31,494 bases of DNA from Palsa-506 sp050013415 (lineage in GTDB: Bacteria > Actinomycetota > Actinomycetes > Streptosporangiales > Streptosporangiaceae). The notes under the pieces were generated by a model. That model searched no databases. It was given only the letters and a program-made list of their open reading frames with translations, and was not told the DNA's origin. Position numbers and translations under genes: made by a program. Each line of letters opens with the position of its first letter. Positions within the stretch are counted from its first letter, which is position 1. The stretch spans positions 1 to 31,494 of the forward strand of contig JBEKFH010000012.1 of NCBI GenBank assembly GCA_050013415.1. Direction: 5' to 3'. Of the stretch, positions 1 to 7,791 are shown in pieces.

Positions 1-549
1 TTCGAGGACTACCTGGGGTGGATCCAGCCGCACCACACCGTGCTCGGATCCACGGCCACCGGCCGGATCACCGCGGCGAGCCCGCGCGAGGGCTTCATCG
101 GCGACCCGGACGCCGGCGTTTTCTGCCACCCGGCGATCGTGGACGGGGTGCGCGAGGACGACACGATCTTCCGCGAGGAGACGTTCGGCCCGCTCGTCGG
201 CGTGACGGCGTACGCGGACCTGAAGGATGCCATCCGGCTGGCCAACAGCCCTGGCTACGGCCTTTCGTCGTCGATCTACACCCGCGAGCCCGCCGAGGTC
301 TTCGCCTTCCGCCGGGGCATCTCGGCCGGAATGGTCAGCGTCAACAACTCCACCTCCGGCGCGGAGGCGCACCTGCCGTTCGGCGGCAATGGCAAGTCAG
401 GCAACGGGTCCCGCCAGTCGGGCATCTGGGTGCTCGACCAGTTCACCCGGTGGCAGTCGGTGAACTGGGACTACTCCGGGCGGCTGCAGAAGGCCCAGAT
501 GGACGTCACGGAACTCGTGCCCGACGAGTCATTCCGGCTGGGCGACTGA
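1..549 (+). CDS. Aldehyde dehydrogenase, C-terminal part (5' end outside window)
   Basis: Frame 1 is open from the first base to a TGA at 547-549 and encodes the last 182 residues of an NAD(P)-dependent aldehyde dehydrogenase, which oxidises an aldehyde to a carboxylic acid. The family's C-terminal signatures are visible: EETFGP (the coenzyme-binding Glu-x-x-Phe motif), then SVNNSTSGAEAHLPFGGNGK, matching the conserved 'N...P.GG.K.SG' segment. The catalytic cysteine should lie upstream of the window and cannot be checked. The substrate cannot be told from this part. An aldehyde dehydrogenase would suit the end of an alkane or alcohol oxidation route, but the monooxygenase cluster is over 23 kb away, so a link is only speculation. 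Confidence 0.9.
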   Translation, partial: FEDYLGWIQPHHTVLGSTATGRITAASPREGFIGDPDAGVFCHPAIVDGVREDDTIFREETFGPLVGVTAYADLKDAIRLANSPGYGLSSSIYTREPAEVFAFRRGISAGMVSVNNSTSGAEAHLPFGGNGKSGNGSRQSGIWVLDQFTRWQSVNWDYSGRLQKAQMDVTELVPDESFRLGD

Positions 550-811
550 GTTCCCGCTGCACGGCTGACCATCCCGGCAGCCCGGCCCGGCACATCACGC
601 GCGCGAAGCGACGGGCCGCCGCGCCATTCCGTCAGGTCATCAGCGGGCGAATCGAGCCAGCTCTGGTGACTGTTCGCGCTTTTAATATTCCGTTACCGTG
701 GTATTTGACCGCATGGCGAGGTGCCCGGCACACCTCGGCCAAACAGGACCGCGACCAACACCTTTCAGACCGGTTCCGGGCAACAGCCCGGCGGAGCGCA
801 AGGGCTGAGTC

Positions 812-1483
812 ATGCAACTGCGGCGGTGGCTGGTGGTACCGCTCGCGGTGCCGGCCGCCCTCGCGGTGCTCTGCGGCCTTCCGCTGGCGGCCCGCGCCAG
901 TGTCGGTGTCGGCGTGCAGGCCGGGCCCGTCCGGCTCGCCGTCGCGGCGCACGCAGGCGGCAGTTATTCGCTTCCGCCCGTGTACGTCGTCAATACCGGC
1001 ACGGAGCCTGAATTAGTCAGCGTCCGGGTCGAGCGGCTCTCGGCCGGCGCGGGCCGGGCGGTGCCGCCCTCCTGGGTCCGCGCCGCCGGCCCCGGCGTCC
1101 GGCTCGGGCCGCAGCAGGGGGCGCGGCTGCCGCTGGAGCTTGTCCTGCCGGGCGGTGCCAGGCCCGGCCGGTACCTGAGCGACGTCGTGGTATCCGGCTC
1201 GGCGGCGATCTCGGCCGGCCGGGCCAATCTCGGCGTTGCCGCCGCGACCAAGCTGGAGTTCAGGGTCGCGCCGGGGCCGGCGGCCGGGTCATGGCCCGCC
1301 GTACCCGGATCGGTGGTAGCGGTGCTGGCGGGCCTGGTCCTGCTGGCGCTCGCCATGGTCGGGGTTCGCCGGTCCGGTCTCCGGATCCGGGTCGAGCGCA
1401 GGCCGGCCGGTCCTGGTGCCGCCGGTCCTGGCACCGCCGGTTCTGGTGCCGCCGATCGCGAAGGAGGACATCATGTGGCGTAG
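812..1483 (+). CDS. Secreted protein with C-terminal membrane anchor
   Basis: This 223-residue protein begins with a Sec signal peptide (MQLRRWLVVPLAVP..., likely cleaved after the ARA near residue 29). An extracellular beta-rich domain of about 125 residues follows (a VNTGTEPE segment and alternating Val/Arg strands resembling NEW3/WxL-associated Ig-like folds). One transmembrane helix lies at about residues 165-185, then a basic stretch and a Gly/Ala/Pro tail made of short repeats (AGPGAAGPGTAGSGAA). The topology is therefore outside domain, anchor, short cytoplasmic tail. The ATG at 812 is the first codon giving a complete signal peptide. Its end overlaps the next gene by 11 bp, so the two are probably translated together and act as a surface pair. 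No specific function is recognised. Confidence 0.75.
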   Translation: MQLRRWLVVPLAVPAALAVLCGLPLAARASVGVGVQAGPVRLAVAAHAGGSYSLPPVYVVNTGTEPELVSVRVERLSAGAGRAVPPSWVRAAGPGVRLGPQQGARLPLELVLPGGARPGRYLSDVVVSGSAAISAGRANLGVAAATKLEFRVAPGPAAGSWPAVPGSVVAVLAGLVLLALAMVGVRRSGLRIRVERRPAGPGAAGPGTAGSGAADREGGHHVA

Positions 1484-2147
1484 CTGGCGGCGGGCTCTGC
1501 TGGCCCCGATCGCGCTCGCCGGGCTTGCCGGGCTCGCCGGGTGCGGTGCGTTCAGCGCGTCGGCGCCGCCTGGTCCCGGCAAGCCCGGCAGAATCGCGAT
1601 CTCCCTGCGGGTCGTTCCGACGATCCGCTCGGTCACCGTGACGCCGGGCAGGGCATCGTTCGCCAACTGCCGCGGCGGGCAGCCGGGCAATGACACCGGC
1701 TCGACCGGCAAGGCGCTCGGCTACCCGAACGGGCATTGCTGGCTGGGGAATCCCGGCGGCGCCGTCTACCCGATCACGATCACGAACACGGGCATCGCGG
1801 CGAACATCGACATCAGCGGCTCGAACGCGATCCCGTCGCAGGGCAGCACGCAGTGGAGCCTGTGCAACACCGGAGCCAGCCCGGCCGCGGCCTGCGCGGA
1901 CCGTGGCGGGAGCCGGCCGGGGCTGAATCAGTATTACCTGCGGGACTTTGCCGCCAGCGGAGCGCCGGATCCGGCCGGGCTGACGGGGACACCCGCCTGT
2001 GACGGCGCGTTCGGCACGCCGGGCCATTGCTGGACGGCAGCGGGAACGTCCCGGAAGGAGGCCATCGAGATCATCGGCCCGTCGTCCAGCGGCAACAGCT
2101 CCACGTCCTGGACCGTCACGGTCACCTGGACCCCGGTCCCGGCATAG
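1473..2147 (+). CDS. Secreted lipoprotein, cysteine-containing, unknown function
   Basis: The start is ATG 1473, preceded by a GGAGG at 1463-1467; it overlaps the upstream gene by 11 bp. The 224-residue product has a lipoprotein signal peptide: arginine-rich N-region, hydrophobic Ala/Leu/Gly core, and lipobox LAGC with the acylated Cys at residue 24. The mature part carries about six further cysteines in motifs such as GHCWLG and GHCWTA, suggesting disulphides, and ends in alternating Thr/Val strands (SWTVTVTWTP), so it is probably a beta-sandwich on the outer face of the membrane. Together with the anchored protein upstream it looks like a two-gene surface module. I recognise no enzymatic motif. 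Confidence 0.75.
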   Translation: MWRSWRRALLAPIALAGLAGLAGCGAFSASAPPGPGKPGRIAISLRVVPTIRSVTVTPGRASFANCRGGQPGNDTGSTGKALGYPNGHCWLGNPGGAVYPITITNTGIAANIDISGSNAIPSQGSTQWSLCNTGASPAAACADRGGSRPGLNQYYLRDFAASGAPDPAGLTGTPACDGAFGTPGHCWTAAGTSRKEAIEIIGPSSSGNSSTSWTVTVTWTPVPA

Positions 2148-2164
2148 GTGGCTATCGTCGGGAC

Positions 2165-3094
2165 ATGACCTCCCCGCTTGCCCGGCGCGCCCACAACGCG
2201 ACCAACGCCCTGCACTCACTGATCTACTTCGCCCCGGAGACCGAGGAACGGCTGGTGGCCGCCGGGCTCGAGGCCGGGCGGATGTGCTATTTCGCCGGGC
2301 GCTCGGCGCCGATGGGAGCTGTCAGCGGCGGCGTCGTCGCCGCCACCTTCTACAACTTCAATCCAGCGTTGGTGGCCCGGTGCATCCCTCGCGCGTGGCA
2401 GCTTGCCAGCCCGGCAGCTATTGTCAGCGCCCGTTTCGCCGCTGCCGACGCGGCCCTGACCCGTCTCCTCGGGCCCGAGGTCATCGCGTCCGGCGACATG
2501 ACGACGATCGCCGGCCTGGTCCGCGAGGCGGCCGGCGCGTGCAGCGCCGAGGGCCGCCCGCTCTACGCAGGCCATGCCGATCTCGACTGGCCCAGCGCCC
2601 CGCACCTGGTGATGTGGCACGGCCTGTCGCTGCTGCGCGAGCACCGCGGTGACGGTCACGTAGCCGCGCTGGTGGCGGCCGGGCTCAGCGGCATCGATGC
2701 GCTGGTCACCCACGTCGCGACAGGCGAGGGGTTCGTCCCCGGCTTCGCCAGGGCGAGCCGGGGCTGGAGCCGGCCGGAATGGGACGATGCCGTCGAGAGC
2801 CTCGTCGCCCGGGGCCTGCTCAAAGGCGGCGGCGCGCCCGCGCCCGAAGGCAGTGACGCGCTCGCGGCCGAGGGCAGTGACGTATTCGCGCCCGAGGGCC
2901 TCGGTGCGCTCACGCCCGCCGGCTACGCGCTGCGGGCACACGTCGAGCAGGAAACCGACCAGATGGCGTCGCCGCCGTGGCAGCACCTGGGCGACGAACG
3001 CACCGAGGAAGTCATCAGGATCGGCAAGGCAATGACCCGCGCTGCCCTGTCCGCCGGGGCCTTTCCCCGCGACGGCGTCTTCGCGCGGCGCTGA
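2165..3094 (+). CDS. SCO6745-family protein (HTH-like), 309 aa
   Basis: ATG 2165 opens a 309-residue soluble protein beginning MTSPLARRAHNATNALHSL. The sequence resembles the actinobacterial SCO6745 family: an N-terminal 'LH.LIYF.PE..E...AAGL' helix block, a central 'GHADLDWP..PHLVMWHG' block, and a C-terminal winged-helix-like part (SRPEWDDAVESLVARGLL) ending in a helix. Its biochemical role is not established; members look like one-domain alpha-helical proteins related to HTH proteins. An unusual insert near residues 224-250 consists of three 8-residue units (PAPEGSD, ALAAEGSD, VFAPEGLG) encoded by a 24-bp tandem repeat, and probably forms a flexible loop. It sits 17 bp after the lipoprotein gene, so it may share its transcript. 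Confidence 0.7.
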   Translation: MTSPLARRAHNATNALHSLIYFAPETEERLVAAGLEAGRMCYFAGRSAPMGAVSGGVVAATFYNFNPALVARCIPRAWQLASPAAIVSARFAAADAALTRLLGPEVIASGDMTTIAGLVREAAGACSAEGRPLYAGHADLDWPSAPHLVMWHGLSLLREHRGDGHVAALVAAGLSGIDALVTHVATGEGFVPGFARASRGWSRPEWDDAVESLVARGLLKGGGAPAPEGSDALAAEGSDVFAPEGLGALTPAGYALRAHVEQETDQMASPPWQHLGDERTEEVIRIGKAMTRAALSAGAFPRDGVFARR

Positions 3095-3112
3095 GCCCAG
3101 GTCAGCAGGCGG

Positions 3113-3140
3113 CAGGCTCCCGGCAGTCGCCGGGAGCCTG
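3113..3140. terminator. Bidirectional hairpin terminator between convergent genes
   Basis: A perfect 12-bp inverted repeat (arms 3113-3124 and 3129-3140, loop agtc) lies in the 54-bp gap between the SCO6745-like gene (plus) and the glucodextranase gene (minus). There is no long T-run on either side, as is common for actinobacterial terminators. The position between two convergent stop codons suggests it serves both genes. Confidence 0.75.
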
Positions 3141-3148
3141 AGCTCAGC

Positions 3149-6100
3149 TCACGGAACGGTGACTCCCTGGATGACGACCGGGCCGAGGGTCGGGTCGAGC
3201 TCGGTGGCCTGGGACACCCCCGGCGGCGTGATGACGTCCATCGCCTTCGGCACGGTGGACGGATCCACCGAGCAGATCGGGCTGGTGCCCCCGGCCGCGC
3301 AGACGCCGAACGTGTACGCCTCCGGGGTGGCCGTGAACGCCCGGGCCAGGTCCGCCTGGAAGCCGTCCTGGCCGGTCAGCACGACCGCGAAGGACCAGCC
3401 GGATCCCGGGCTGCCGAACGTTGCTTCCGGCAGCGCGATCGTGACGGTTCCGCTGGCCTGCGATGTGGCCATGAACGGAGTGCCGAGCGAGTTGCCGGAC
3501 GCGTCCTGCCAGACCGGCGCGGTGAATCCCTGCGCCTCGACCAGCTCGCTCCATGCGTCAGCCGGGGCGATGGTGTAGTTGCGGCTCGCGTAGGCCGCCT
3601 GCGTGGACGTGCTGGTCGCGGCGGGATTGTGCACGTAGATGTCGAGCAACTGGGCCCCGAAGGCACTGCCGAAGGTCGGGGCCAGGTTGGCCAGCGTGGC
3701 CTGCAGGTACACGGTCGTCCCGTCGCTGATCACCTTGAAGTCGGTCAGGTCGAACGCGCCCGGCTGGAAGGCCGAATTGGTCGGGTACTGGTAGGTGCCG
3801 GGGCCGTTGTCGTCGCCGGCGGGGTCGGTCGCATCGAGCACCGTCGTCCCGCTGGTCACGTCGCTGGTCACGGTGGTCTGCGCATACCCGGTCTGGTTGC
3901 CGGGCGCGGTGGCGGACACGGTCAGCGAGGTGTCACCGAAGCCGACATCTGCCGTGACCGAGAACGAGCCGTCAGCCGCCGCTACCGCGGTGCCCACCGT
4001 GGACGGCGCGCCCGTGGTGGTGTCCTCGGATTCCACCACGACCTTCGCGCCGGGCAACGTCGTGCCGGTGACCGCGGTGGTGGGGGTCGTGATGGTGGTG
4101 CCGGGGGAGGGCGCGGTCAGCGTCACGGCGATCGCTGCTGGCGGCGCGTGGGTGATGTAGCGCTGCGCGGTCACCGACGGCGTCTCCAGCGTTCGCCCGG
4201 CTCCGATGTCCAGGATGAGGCGGAGTTCCTGGGCTTGTGCCCAGGTCAGCGGCGACGCCGAGCCTGCCGCCTTGCCGTCGGTGAAGCCGATCGACGCGGT
4301 CGTCGGGTCGGTCCCGTACGGCGAGGCGGCCAGGTCCGGGTCCTCCCACGCCTGCTCGGGCACGAGGCCGACCCCGGAGGAGAACTGCGCCATGGCCTCC
4401 AGCAGCGCGGACGCGCCCGTCAGGTTTCCCTCGGCGATGTCGGACTCTGCGCGCTCACCCGACAGCACCGGCCACAGGTGCCCGGTGCCCGTGTCCGTGG
4501 TCGGCCACGGCTCGCCCTCGGTGGTGCAGGACGTCTGGCTCGGCTGGTAGCAGTCGCCGTACCCGTCGGCGCTGCCATCGGCGGCCGAGGTGCCGTACCG
4601 GTAGTAGCCGGTCCCGCTGGGCGTGGACACCGAGATCTGGTTGTCCAGCACGCCCAGTGACGCCTGGATGTCGGGGTCGCTGACCGGCAGCTCGCCGAGC
4701 CGCACCAGTTCCTGGAATCCGCCGTCGATCACGGAGCGCTGGTCCACGGTCGGGCCGCCGTTGCCCAGGCTGTAGCTGATCGCGGCGTTCGGGTCGCCGG
4801 TCTTGGACAGCCGGATGAAGTACGCCGGCCCGTCCGGCCCGGTTGTGGTCACGTCCCAGTTCTTGATGTTGCGCTGGAAGTCGTCGGCGGTCGCCTGGTA
4901 CAGCTGCGACCGCGCCCTGTCGCCGTGTTCGGCGGCGATCACCGACGCGGCGGTCAGCCCCGCGATCTCGGCGGCGATGGTGGAGGGGGAGTAACCGGTC
5001 TGCTCCTCCCAGCGCTCCACGCCGTCCGACGGCCCGCTGGCGACGAGGAAGTCGGCGGCCGGGCGGATGTGCCGGCGCCACAGCGTCGTGTCCCGGCCCA
5101 GCCCTGACTGCAGCGCCATCAGGATCGGATAGGCAGTCTCGTCCAGCTGGGTTCCGCCCGTGTCCGGGGCGGCCTCGCCGTTGACCAGTGAGTTGCGGGG
5201 GATCTGCCCGCTGCTCAGCTGCTGTCGATCGAAAAGGAACAGGGTGGCCGCGCGGGCGGTGGCGATGTCGCCGTCGGTGAGCAGCCCGGTGAACGCCTCG
5301 TACAGGTCGCGCGCGAACACCTCGCGGTAGGAGCCAAAGTAGACCGGCTCTCCGTTGACGTCGTTCCCGGCGGCCACCGCCTGGCCCCACGGGCTGGCCA
5401 GCGAGGCCACGATCGCGCCGGGATAGGTCTTGTCCTCGCTCGCCTTGAGCACGTTCGCCGACAGGTAGTAGCGGCGCCGCAATTCCGCGGCCTGCGCGGC
5501 GGACAGGCCGGGGAAAGTGGCGGGGGGCCTGCGCAGGCCGGCGTCGTAACCGGCCCAGCCGGCCAGGTAGCGCAGCTTGGTCAGGGCGAACCGGTGCGCC
5601 AGCGACGCGCCGGCGGTGGCGACCGCCTGGGCCTGGCTGCGGCCGAAGCCGAGTGCCAGCGTCACCTCGCCGTCGCGGCTGGGCGTGAGCTCCTCCGTCG
5701 CCGTGATGTGCCCGTCCGGTGCCGAGTCGTAAGTGGTGGCCAGGGCGTGCGTGGTATCGAGCTCGGTGAGGCCGTCGCTGGCCGTCCCGGCGTAGCCGAC
5801 GCTGGCCGCCGGGGACGGGCTGCTCGCGCGCAGGGCCATGTAGGTGGGCACCGCGTAGCTGCGGTTGGCGGCCTCGGTGACCGTGTTGGTGCTGTAGATG
5901 ACGGGAACGGGAGATCCCGTCGAGGTGTCGATCACCGCGGTGTTGCCGCCTGCGTTCTGGCTGCCGCCGCCGCCGTCGCCGTTCACGTGCGCGTCGAGCT
6001 GCGCGTACAACTGCAGGCCGGCGATGTTGGCGTGCGAGCCCGGGGTGGCCTCCAGCCGGGTGTGCATCAGCACCGTGTCCCGCGCCGGGTCGGTGATGTA

Positions 6101-6580
6101 CGTGGTGACCAGCTGGTAGCCGTGGCTTGCGCTGGTGGCCGTCACGGTGCAGGCCATGCCGGTCGGATCGGCAGCGACCGTGTAGGTCATGTCGCGTGTC
6201 TGCAGGTCGGTAAAGGAGGATCCGTCGGTAACGATGTACTGCAGCGTTTCCACGTTCGTGTTGTCGATCGTCGGCTCGTACACGTCGGAGAGCACGCCGT
6301 CGGCGACCGTGTACCAGACCTTGGACGTGGTATCGCGCGCGGTTCCGACGCAGTCCTTGCGGGCGAGATCAAAGTAGGACATCGTGCCAGGGCCGCCCGG
6401 CGCGGTCACGCCAGGCTGGGCTGCCCCGGTGCCGGTGCCGGTGCCGGTGCCGGTGCCGGCTGCGGCGCCGGCGGCGGCAGGCCCGGCAGCGGCAGCCGCG
6501 AACAAGAGGGTGCAGAGCGCGACCGCCAGCGAGGCGACTAGACGCACCCGGCGCGTGCCTGCCCGCGGGCGTCTCCGCAT
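3149..6580 (-). CDS. Secreted GH15 glucodextranase / glucoamylase-type multidomain enzyme
   Basis: A 1143-residue exo-acting alpha-glucan hydrolase of family GH15, releasing glucose from dextran- or starch-type polymers outside the cell. From ATG 6580 it has a Sec signal peptide (MRRRPRAGTRR... then a Leu/Ala core), a Gly/Thr linker from a (GGCACC)n hexanucleotide repeat (about 6426-6458), a glucodextranase N-domain, the (alpha/alpha)6 catalytic domain, an Ig-like domain and a C-terminal binding module beginning DATDPAGDDNGPGTYQYP. By family analogy, Glu525 in RWEEQTGYSPST is the general acid and Glu742 in LVPEQAWE the general base. The domain order matches the Arthrobacter-type glucodextranase. 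Three more in-frame ATGs lie upstream in a 21-bp repeat (6601, 6622, 6643). I chose 6580 because it has a perfect Shine-Dalgarno and gives the most normal signal peptide. Confidence 0.88.
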   Translation of the reverse strand: MRRRPRAGTRRVRLVASLAVALCTLLFAAAAAGPAAAGAAAGTGTGTGTGTGAAQPGVTAPGGPGTMSYFDLARKDCVGTARDTTSKVWYTVADGVLSDVYEPTIDNTNVETLQYIVTDGSSFTDLQTRDMTYTVAADPTGMACTVTATSASHGYQLVTTYITDPARDTVLMHTRLEATPGSHANIAGLQLYAQLDAHVNGDGGGGSQNAGGNTAVIDTSTGSPVPVIYSTNTVTEAANRSYAVPTYMALRASSPSPAASVGYAGTASDGLTELDTTHALATTYDSAPDGHITATEELTPSRDGEVTLALGFGRSQAQAVATAGASLAHRFALTKLRYLAGWAGYDAGLRRPPATFPGLSAAQAAELRRRYYLSANVLKASEDKTYPGAIVASLASPWGQAVAAGNDVNGEPVYFGSYREVFARDLYEAFTGLLTDGDIATARAATLFLFDRQQLSSGQIPRNSLVNGEAAPDTGGTQLDETAYPILMALQSGLGRDTTLWRRHIRPAADFLVASGPSDGVERWEEQTGYSPSTIAAEIAGLTAASVIAAEHGDRARSQLYQATADDFQRNIKNWDVTTTGPDGPAYFIRLSKTGDPNAAISYSLGNGGPTVDQRSVIDGGFQELVRLGELPVSDPDIQASLGVLDNQISVSTPSGTGYYRYGTSAADGSADGYGDCYQPSQTSCTTEGEPWPTTDTGTGHLWPVLSGERAESDIAEGNLTGASALLEAMAQFSSGVGLVPEQAWEDPDLAASPYGTDPTTASIGFTDGKAAGSASPLTWAQAQELRLILDIGAGRTLETPSVTAQRYITHAPPAAIAVTLTAPSPGTTITTPTTAVTGTTLPGAKVVVESEDTTTGAPSTVGTAVAAADGSFSVTADVGFGDTSLTVSATAPGNQTGYAQTTVTSDVTSGTTVLDATDPAGDDNGPGTYQYPTNSAFQPGAFDLTDFKVISDGTTVYLQATLANLAPTFGSAFGAQLLDIYVHNPAATSTSTQAAYASRNYTIAPADAWSELVEAQGFTAPVWQDASGNSLGTPFMATSQASGTVTIALPEATFGSPGSGWSFAVVLTGQDGFQADLARAFTATPEAYTFGVCAAGGTSPICSVDPSTVPKAMDVITPPGVSQATELDPTLGPVVIQGVTVP

Positions 6581-6656
6581 CGGAACCTCCGGTCTCCGCA
6601 TCGGAACCTCCGGTCTCCGCATCGGAACCTCCGGTCTCCGCATCGGAAGCTCCGGC
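6576..6656 (-). repeat. 21-bp tandem repeat carrying Shine-Dalgarno plus ATG
   Basis: About four copies of a 21-bp unit. On the minus strand each unit holds GGAGGTTCCGATG: a Shine-Dalgarno, a 5-nt spacer and an ATG. The ATGs are at 6643, 6622, 6601 and 6580. The last three have GGAGG and the first has GGAGC. Because 21 is a multiple of three, all starts are in frame and add the heptapeptide MRRPEVP per unit in front of the signal peptide. Confidence 0.85.
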
Positions 6657-6810
6657 TGAGCGATGGGGCCGGGCCGATGACGGCCCGGTCCAGTCGAGCA
6701 CCCCGTGCAAACAGACAACCTGCCGCAGCTTCCCGCCGCGGCCGGCTGCTGTCAATGGCCAATTTCCGGAATGGCCGTAATGCCGGGTCAGCAGGCCGGA
6801 ATGGCCAGGG

Positions 6811-7791
6811 TCAGTAGGCGACCAGCGACCGGGCCGCTTCGGCGACGCCGGCCGCGTTCGGGATGACCAGCCGCTCAAGCGCGTCGGCGAACGGCAGCGG
6901 CACGCAGGCCGCGGTGATCCGGCGGATCGGGGCGTCGAGCAGCTCGAACCCCTCGTCGGCGACGATCGACGCGACCGTGCCGCCCCACCCGCCCTGGTAC
7001 GGGTTCTCCTCGACGATGATCAGCCGGGATGTCCGCTCGACCGAGCCGAGCACGCACTCCATGTCGAGCGGAACCAGGCAGCGCAGGTCGATCACCTCCG
7101 CCGAGATCCCGTCAGCGGCGAGCAGGTCGGCGGCGGCCAGGGCCATCGGCACGGTCGCGGCCAGCGCGACCAGGCTGACGTCGCTGCCCTGGCGCGCGAC
7201 GGCCGCCCGGCCCAGCTCCACCACATGGCCCTCGGGCGCGGCCGGTCCCCTGCTCGCGAACAGGCCCTTGTGCTCGAAGAACACCACCGGGTCGTCACTG
7301 CGGATCGCGGCCGCCATCATCCCGATGACATCCGCCGGATTCGACGGCGCCGCGATCTTGAGCCCGGGAATGGTCAGCGTCCAGTTCTCCACCGCCTGCG
7401 AATGCTGGGCGCCGAAGCCGAGGCCGCCGCCGTTCGCAGTCCGCACCACCAGCGGGACCGTGACCTGCCCGCCGGTCATGTACCGCATCTTGGGGATCTC
7501 GTTGGCCAGGTAATCCCAGCAGCAGGCGAAGAAGTCGGAGAACATGATCTCGGCCACCGGGCGCATGCCGGTCATCGCCGCGCCCATGGCCACGCCGAGG
7601 ATGGCCTGCTCCGAGATCGGGGTGTCCCACACCCGCTCTTTGCCGAACTCGGCGAACAGCCCGGCGGTTGTCTTGAACACGCCCCCGGCCGCTCCGATGT
7701 CCTCGCCCAGGCAGACCACCGATGAGTCCCGGCGCAGCTCCCGCGCCAGTCCCTCGGCCACCGCCTCCCGGTAGGTGATCAGGTCCGCCAC
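6811..7791 (-). CDS. 2-oxoacid dehydrogenase E1 component, beta subunit
   Basis: A 326-residue transketolase-like beta subunit of the thiamine-diphosphate E1 component of a pyruvate, acetoin or branched-chain 2-oxoacid dehydrogenase. Family hallmarks are YREAVAEGLARELRRD near the start, GEDIGAAGGVFKTTAGL, DTPISEQAILGVAMGAA (with the Glu that contacts the ThDP ring), then PSNPADVIGMM and the C-terminal transketolase domain with IIVEENPYQGGWG. The start is placed at GTG 7791 because a perfect GGAGG lies 6 nt upstream; another GTG in the same frame at 7812 lacks this. The 13-bp overlap with the alpha gene implies translational coupling. No E2 or E3 gene follows, so the complex must borrow partners encoded elsewhere. 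Confidence 0.9.
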   Translation of the reverse strand: MADLITYREAVAEGLARELRRDSSVVCLGEDIGAAGGVFKTTAGLFAEFGKERVWDTPISEQAILGVAMGAAMTGMRPVAEIMFSDFFACCWDYLANEIPKMRYMTGGQVTVPLVVRTANGGGLGFGAQHSQAVENWTLTIPGLKIAAPSNPADVIGMMAAAIRSDDPVVFFEHKGLFASRGPAAPEGHVVELGRAAVARQGSDVSLVALAATVPMALAAADLLAADGISAEVIDLRCLVPLDMECVLGSVERTSRLIIVEENPYQGGWGGTVASIVADEGFELLDAPIRRITAACVPLPFADALERLVIPNAAGVAEAARSLVAY

